A DNA stretch of 64,000 nt from Pelodera strongyloides (taxonomy: Eukaryota > Nematoda > Chromadorea > Rhabditida > Rhabditidae): positions 1 through 64,000 of the forward strand of contig JAANDG010000288.1 of NCBI GenBank assembly GCA_036852015.1. The letters are read 5' to 3'. The position numbers were made by a program, and so were the translations under genes. The notes under the pieces are model-generated. The model was not told the DNA's origin, did not search any database, and worked only from the letters and a program-made list of their open reading frames with translations. Positions 57,680-64,000 of this stretch are shown piece by piece; the stretch's first letter is position 1; every line of letters starts with the position of its first letter.

Positions 57680-57986
57680 GCAGAGCTTTAGATACTGACC
57701 ATGGTGCTGACGTTGCTAGAACTGCTGATGAACAAACATTGAAAATCTTTGAAATACAAGTAAGTAAAATAGTCGGGTTTATAAAAATCTGTGTCCAGCG
57801 GACATTGATTGAGGTCAGGTATGTGCAGCGAGAATCTGGCAACCACTGGGTGGGGCGAACTTGCTGTTTTTTTCTCGAACGTCAAAGTTTTACGCGTTCC
57901 GAAAGAAACATCACTAGAGCTCGTATTGAAACGTGGGTGAAAAACATACATCAAAGGTTAGTGAAATTGTAGTGTTAAAGTAATAA
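57680..57986 (+). CDS. Possible terminal exon of an unassigned gene
   Basis: After an AGCTTTAG acceptor the plus strand is open to a TAA at 57970-57972, and AATAAA follows within ten bases, as at the 3' end of a gene. A good donor (CAAGTAAGT) also lies inside after EQTLKIFEIQ, so the 3' part may be intron. No ATG is in frame and no upstream exon or family was recognised. The opposite strand is open as well, which lowers confidence. Confidence 0.25.
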
Positions 57987-58295
57987 AGCTGAAACGTAAC
58001 TCAAAGGAAAATCCTGTTCCTTTCGCATAGGAACATTGTTTTTATACATCAAAATAACTGAAATCGGTTATTTTATTAGTTTCTTCGTGCGAATTAAGGT
58101 AAGGTTTCTAATTCCTGCGGTAACGCAATGTAACGCAACGCTATACTATACATAACATGTGTTATTTTCGCAATTAATACACCTAACTAACTTGGTTAAT
58201 GCTAACGATAACGTATCATTAGCGAGAAATATCAAGAAAAATAGAAACTATTTCTATAATTTTTCCAACAATAATTCAGTGGAGTTTTCAAATAG

Positions 58296-61200
58296 ATGCC
58301 TTCAAAGGATACAAATTTAAAGAAAAAAGAAGAATCAACAAAGAATGGTGGGCTCTATTGACTTCTGTTACTTTATCATAGTTACAGCATCATCAAGTGA
58401 TGTTTTATTTTATTTGAGACATGCATATAGACACCAGAAAATGCTTGTCTCTAACTAAAACATGTTCATTTCAGAGAAAAAGAAATCGACATCGAAAGAG
58501 GTCATTGTAAGTTATTTTAACAAATGCTTTAGTTCGCTCGTAAAGTCTCATACGTCGGTAGTTACGAAAGACCGATAGTTGTGACCGCGAAAATATGACG
58601 CATGCGTCGCGCACGTCCGTAGCTGAGATTCCATGAAACGGATGCGGCACGTGCGCCATCAATGTGCGCAAACGGAAATAGTAACCTTTGTCTTGTCGCC
58701 CTTTTACGTACTTCCGCCTCCGTGTACGCAGAACCTTGACCGTCCGCACCGCTTATGCGATCCTGAATCTTTACGAATCATGGTTTACCGAAAGAGATGA
58801 ACCCCTGCATCGAAGATTATTCACATAAATCCAAAATTTTAGGAAGACACCAAAGACAGTCCCGCCAGCAAGGATGTGAGTAGTTTTTTTTATTGTAAAC
58901 GTAAAGTGCATGAACGCCATGTTTTTCTTATATAGCTAGCAAAGCTTACGAGTTTTGTGGACCAAATACAAACTTTTGATTTGATATCTTGAGGGGTTGG
59001 GTTGTGAAGCTGAATGATCGTATATTATATTGAGCTTTCTTTAATATAAATCTTCTTTTATTTAGGATGCGAAGAACCCTTCAGTAGAAGACAAAGAAAA
59101 GGAGAAAGAATCTCCAGCAAAAGTGACTTTTAATAACTTTCTTAGTAGTTCTAGATTAATTTTTTATAATCTGACTGGAAACTACTACAAGTACCATGTG
59201 TGTTCTATTGCCACGCGACTTGTCGCATTATTTAAATACTAATATAAAGTATAAATGATATATAAAGTTGATCATTGCAACACTGTACCTTAGGCCAAGA
59301 AATCCGCAGAAGAAATTAAAGAGAAGAAGGAGGAGCCGAAGGGACGGACCAAGAAGAGGTAACACAACGAAGAAACGCGAGACGTGCGCGGCGAAAGCCT
59401 GGCGAGAGCCTGGCGAGAATCACGCAAGTCGCAGATGTTTCGTTGCCTCGCACCACTTTCACGTTTCACATTGTAGTTTTTCACTTATAAATCCCCCACT
59501 TGTCTGAAAACTTGTGACCGTCTATTTTGCCTCACAAATATTAGGGAGCCGTCGTGGGGTAAAATTAAGGTTACTGTATATGTATATATAGATGGGCGAC
59601 ATAGCATGCTAGGCCGACTCCTAATATGTAGAGACAAAATCGCCATTTTAGCGCGAGTGATGAGCGCGCGCGAAAGTTGGAGCGGGCGAAAAAGGATGAC
59701 GCACCTGGCGAGCAGCCTTCTGCAGGGAAGAATCTGTCCAAAGAAAAGATCAACGAAGAAGCGGCCCCATGTGAAAAACGTGCCTCTGATGAGGGTATGG
59801 GCCGGTCCAAGGAACGGCTGTCGGCCGAGAACGTGGACGATAAAGAAACGCCGAGTAAAGGAGCGAAGAAGGTCCGTTTAGCTCAAAGCGATGCAACACA
59901 TGGTTTTGAATTGCTGGATAACTAAATTCCCATGCACTTTATATAAAATGTGCTCCGTTGGGGGTCCCTTTGGAAGCACGGGCACATAGAATACGTTTCA
60001 AGAACAAGTGAAATACCGCTTTAAAGGCTTTGATTCACTTGCTGTGCTGAAATAGGAGGTATACCATCGGCCCAGCAGCATTTAGTTATATTTTAGATAA
60101 ATCAGTTTATAGGATTTTTTCCAGGAAGTAGAGAAAGCGCCCGTGGCGCAGAAAGCACCGCAGAAAAGCGCTGTGAGTTTGATTTCATCTTTTTTAAAGC
60201 GAACTACATGCCGATTTTTGAAGCACATCGAGTAGAACAGCGTTCTCATGCAGCTAATGCAAACAAACATAAATTAGAATAAAAAATTGCCCAAAATTCG
60301 AGTAAGTTATCATAAATCCGTAAGAATTCAGCTGTCCACGATGCGTTTCAAGAAACGGCCGGAATTTTGCTTTAACTCATTAATTACTAGTAAGTATTAG
60401 TGTATTGTTTTTAGACCTACTAAATTGGACAAGTGTTTGAACCTTTTTCCTCCATTCCAGGAACCAGTCAATGCAGCCCCGATTCCTAATGCGATTCCTA
60501 ATGTGCCATTGAAAAGTGTTTGTTTTATGTGGTAATACTTCATTTGAAGGGAGAGTTTATTAAGAATTGTTACACTCTGCCGTGGTGCTTCATAGAGAAC
60601 GACGTACCTGTCGAAGTACAGAAAGAACTCTTGCGTCATACAGTCTTCATGTGCGCGACGTAAGAAATCATAGTAGTCCAAGTAATATTTCAGCCCGGCA
60701 AGGATGACGTATCTCAGCTGGAGAAGAGCATTATCGGAGAACCGAGGTCCAATCAAATGATTTTGATACCAGCGGTACGATGTTCGGTGGTAATACAGTA
60801 TGGTCATAATCTGCGCTAAATCGCTAAATGCATGTAAAATATTACTGTATGAACAGTTGTGAAGCATCCGATTCATAATTAGGGTGTCGATTTTATCATG
60901 TGTGTCTAGTTACATATGATCAATAATTATTTGATAATGATAAAAATATCCGTTATTTAGAAATCGGTCTCCTCTCTGGACGAACCATCACAGGACAAAT
61001 CAAAGCTTGGAACAGAAACTGAAAAATCGGCAGAATGCAAGGGAAAGGTAGGAATTACTCAGGTACTTTACTTTGGCACGCAACTCTTTTGATACTTCTG
61101 CTTACGCAACTTCTTTGACGGAAGTATGTCGGTGTGCCTCTTTCCAATTGCGACGTAAGTTCTTGTCGTCATAACTTCTCAGACGTAACTTTCCAATCAG

Positions 61201-63521
61201 GCAGCTTGTGTAGAATTAACGAGTTACGTATTGCTTACGTAACTCCTTGACGTAAGTACCTCGGTGTAACTATTCCTACGTAGTCTTGGTTTTTTCTTGT
61301 AAAAGTATTTATCCATAGTTCTCTTCAAAAACCGATATTCTTTACCTTAGGAACCACCCAAGCAAGAAAAGGGTGACAGTGCAATTCTTTTCATTGACGA
61401 TACTGTCAACGGTCCACTGGAGAAAGAGAACTACTATCTGGGATATATGTCCCAACAAGGAGTTGCCAGTCTTTTACAAGAAGCCATCAAGACTGGCAAC
61501 CCGCAAGAAGGACTATTTGCAGTGCACCTAGTGGCGCTCAATCATAAACCGGTGATCAATATTTGTAGCAAGATATCTTACTTCCACTTTATTGATAAGA
61601 AGTTAATATGTTTTGCATGAATAACAAAAAAGTTGATCATTTTCGTAGGGAAAAAAACCATGTTTTCAGAATCTGATGCTAACTCTTATTCACAAGGGAC
61701 AAGTCATACATAAGGCATTTACTTCTGTTCGGAAGGGCACCGCTTTTGCGCTAAACGCTCATTCCGCTACGGTATTGTTTTGGTCACTTTTGCTTCCAAA
61801 CGTATCGTTCATTCTTGATAGTTTTTGAACAGAAATAGTTTTGTTTGAAAATGAAAATTGTGATACATAATAGTAAATAATAGATCCAGTCAGTACAGTA
61901 GTCGCATTTGGGTTAGAGTAAACTCTACATTAATAATATTCCTATTTAATCTAATATTTTTTGCGCATATTTTAGACAGTTGTTGGCTTGATCAATGTGC
62001 ATATGGGCGGCATACCAATCAATCAATACGGAGCCGATATCAGAAGACCTTTTTCTAGACCAAAATGGATGTGGCCTCCTGATTGTGTACGCGTTAGATA
62101 ATATATTTTGCCTTCTAATTTCCTCGATAGTGAGCTGCTGTTGGCGCGGCTGGGTCGCTCTTATGGCCTTATGGCCAACATGTCTTTCGCGCTCTCTTGG
62201 CCCAGGCGATGCCTCTCCTGGGCCGCGCAGCGCACTGCAGAAGCCCCCCTTCTTCTGCACGGTGATTGCGTGTCAGTGTTCTTCCTTACCTATATCTTTA
62301 TTGTTGTTCAGATTACCCTTGGCCCTGTCCTTGGAAAAGGCGCCTTTGGTGAAGTTTATCAAGGAACACTTGTCAAGACAAATAAATTGTGTGCGGTCAA
62401 ATTGATGCACGATGCTCTACCGTGAGTTTGTGGCCCAATTTGGAAGTGATCTTACGGCAGCCCAAACAACTTGCATCTAGTCATGGTGTAACATGAGGTC
62501 CATAATCACATAGTCACGGTACTTCGCTGACCTACATTTTTCGCTTACAAATTCGCTGGCCTACTCTACTAACCTTCCCTGACCAGATTATTCGCTGACC
62601 TACAAATTGTAAATCTATTTTTTTCAGTGGAAGTAAAAGAAAGCCGTTGACAATTGAAGACAAGTGAGTTCAGTCTCTTAGTGACTGGTTTTTAATTCGC
62701 CAAAGCTAACACGACGAAGTTTTGTGTTCGTAATGTTATGAGCTTGAAATGTTGATCGATCTAGTTCACGTTTTTGCCTCATGTTTGTCTCGTCTATCAA
62801 CCAATAAAGATTTATTATTTATTATAAATCATATCCATTGCTACTAAAGCGTTGATTCCATATTTTTTCATCCTCCAATGCAGATTCACACTTTCTTGCT
62901 TACTATTTCCAGGATGTTGTTCATGGACGAAGCCCTTGTGATGCGAAATCTGAAGCACAAGAATATCATCAAGATGTACGGTGTCTCATGTCTCACTGAG
63001 CCAATGCACCTGATGATGGAACTCGCATCTGGTAAGAGTATTGCGCTATGTAAAGTTATTATCAGAATACAGTCACATTAGACTGATTAGACTACCCCCA
63101 ACGCTTCCAACGCTGCTAACTCCCAACCAAAGGGAGCCATGCAATGGAAAAGGACAATTGTAATCTCCGAGATACGTAAATTCGTCCGCTTTTCTTTACG
63201 CATTAGGGACTTTTTCAAATTCAATAAATTGAATACGGTTTCGGTTTATACTACGAAATTAAGGAGGCTCATTGCTCAAACGGGTTCGATCCGGTAATTT
63301 GGGATCGAAAGAGAAGATGAATTGTTGTATGAATGTGCTCAGTGGAATGGTCTATCTCGAGAAGAATCATGTAGGAATCAATAATCGTTTATGTTAATTG
63401 GCTTCCTGAACTTGAAGGCCTTCTACGATACAGTTCAGAACCGTACTATACGACTACGTCGTTGGTCACTCCCGTCCAGCGTCTCGTATATTATGCATGC
63501 TTTCGAGAACGTTCTCTCTCT

Positions 63522-63552
<31 letters not shown>

Positions 63553-64000
63553 GTATTCCATCCATTTAAAAATCTAGATAATCCATCGTGATCTGGCATG
63601 TCGAAATGTGTTGATCGATTCCGATGAAGTTTGCAAAATCAGTGATTTCGGACTTTCGGTCGTCGGCCAATCGATAACAGCAGAAAAGAACATTCGAGTG
63701 CCCATCAGGTGGAGAGTTTATGCTGATTTATGCCGCGAGATTAAAAGTCCCTTGGAATATGCATCTGATTAATCAGCACGTACATGTGATGTTTTTCATT
63801 CTAGCCATATATTTTTCACTTGTGGATGAGTAGATGAGATACCTCTTGGAAATATTGCGGGCGAGGTGTGGGCGGGCGAGGTGTGGGCGGGCGGCCCACT
63901 TTTCCTGGGACCTATCTTGGGCTCAATATCCTCGACAGCGGTGTAAGTACTCCAAAAATAAACTGTTATAATCAGATGGCTCGCTCCCGAAACCTTGACT
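58296..64000 (+). CDS. Non-receptor tyrosine kinase with SH2 domain (partial, 3' end outside window)
   Basis: Eighteen exons in phase give 526 residues to the window edge: 58296-58347, 58475-58506, 58843-58875, 59066-59122, 59294-59358, 59652-59871, 60125-60172, 60461-60502, 60961-61047, 61351-61551, 61670-61771, 61976-62086, 62312-62421, 62628-62663, 62913-63031, 63264-63370, 63578-63708 and 63976 onward. The first 212 residues are Lys/Glu/Ser-rich and disordered-looking. An SH2 domain follows (NYYLGYMSQQGVASLL ... GLFAVH; 213-345), then RPKWMWPPDC and the kinase: GKGAFGEVYQG (Gly loop), CAVKLM (Lys), HRDLACRN (catalytic loop), DFGLS and RWLAPE. The arrangement is that of the Fes/Fer-like nematode kinases that include SPE-8, many of them sperm-specific. 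In the SH2 domain the FLVR arginine is His. Acceptors at 62911 and 63262 are CCAG and TAAG. Confidence 0.9.
60194..60374. mobile_element. Family A inverted-repeat element (copy 10)
   Basis: Ends ttaaagcgaactacatgccg and cggccggaattttgctttaa; it begins 22 bp after the seventh exon of the kinase gene. Confidence 0.8.
60397..60876 (-). CDS. Antisense intronic ORF, 159 residues
   Basis: An uninterrupted ATG-initiated frame on the strand opposite the kinase gene, mostly in the intron between its eighth and ninth exons; it overlaps the eighth exon (60461-60502) antisense. The predicted protein is rich in Tyr and Leu with helix-like stretches (YVILAGLKYYLDYYDFL) and no signal peptide; the C-terminal third (GTLGIALGIGAALTG) is less protein-like because it lies opposite the exon. 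No family recognised. An intronless nested gene is possible; chance is the alternative, since the length is unusual but not impossible. Confidence 0.35.
   Translation of the reverse strand: MNRMLHNCSYSNILHAFSDLAQIMTILYYHRTSYRWYQNHLIGPRFSDNALLQLRYVILAGLKYYLDYYDFLRRAHEDCMTQEFFLYFDRYVVLYEAPRQSVTILNKLSLQMKYYHIKQTLFNGTLGIALGIGAALTGSWNGGKRFKHLSNLVGLKTIH
61085..61290. mobile_element. Palindromic acttacgtaa-type element
   Basis: Repeated and inverted forms of gacgtaagt, cggtgtgcctctttcc and acttcttt motifs, intronic in the kinase gene; a foldback or MITE-like element without other copies here. Confidence 0.5.
62530..62612. repeat. ttcgctgacctac short direct repeats
   Basis: Three or four copies of ttcgctgacctaca-like units in an intron of the kinase gene. 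Confidence 0.65.
63505..63552. repeat. (CT)n microsatellite
   Basis: About 45 bp of CT/TC repeats just upstream of the HRDLACRN exon. Confidence 0.95.
63857..63897. repeat. gcgggcgaggtgtgg tandem repeat
   Basis: Two and a half 16-bp units of gggcgaggtgtgggcg in the last intron of the kinase gene within the window. Confidence 0.85.

Overview
The window looks like a chromosome segment from a free-living or parasitic rhabditid (clade V) nematode other than Caenorhabditis elegans. The evidence is many short exons (about 35-220 nt) with TTTTCAG or TTTTAG-type acceptors, spliced-leader-like acceptors just before several start codons, a nematode-type SH2-kinase, a GT11 fucosyltransferase and bZIP/bHLH factors, and introns packed with small palindromic repeats. 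The species assignment is inference.

Layout. 1-1.09 kb: nothing convincing. 1.09-2.44 kb: a four-exon secreted Thr/Cys-rich protein (+). 2.6-6.5 kb: satellite-like repeats and a decayed tandem duplication with minus-strand exon fragments. 6.5-11 kb: mostly repeats, plus a possible 48-residue secreted peptide at 7.9 kb. 11.05-14.12 kb: a CES-2/ATF-2-like bZIP factor (+), followed by a retroposed poly(A) fragment. 16.5-21.09 kb: a GT11 alpha-1,2-fucosyltransferase-like type II membrane enzyme (+). 21-31.8 kb: repeat-rich DNA with exon-like remnants of a multi-pass membrane protein. 31.9-44.2 kb: a 26-exon, about 1009-residue secreted BPI/LBP/CETP lipid-binding protein (+) whose introns carry a tRNA-Gly (antisense), a tRNA-Ser(CGA) (sense) and a degenerate tRNA-like sequence. 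46.7-50.02 kb: a 255-residue classical short-chain dehydrogenase/reductase (+). 51.15-53.9 kb: a 223-residue bHLH transcription factor (+). 56.4-57.0 kb: a 118-residue two-peptide W-amide neuropeptide precursor (-). 58.3-64 kb: the 5' part (526 codons) of a non-receptor SH2-tyrosine kinase (+), which runs off the end of the window. A 159-codon antisense ORF lies mainly in one of its introns.

The genes do not form an operon or pathway; spacing is several kilobases and nearly every gene appears to have its own acceptor/start region. Exon joins given here were read by eye and checked for reading phase; for the BPI, SDR, bHLH, bZIP, neuropeptide and kinase genes every stated junction keeps the frame. 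The most notable points are the W-amide neuropeptide pair, the loss of the phosphotyrosine-binding arginine in the kinase SH2 domain, the unusually long BPI-family protein with a processed-looking linker, tRNA-derived short interspersed elements, and repeat insertions that duplicated splice acceptors.
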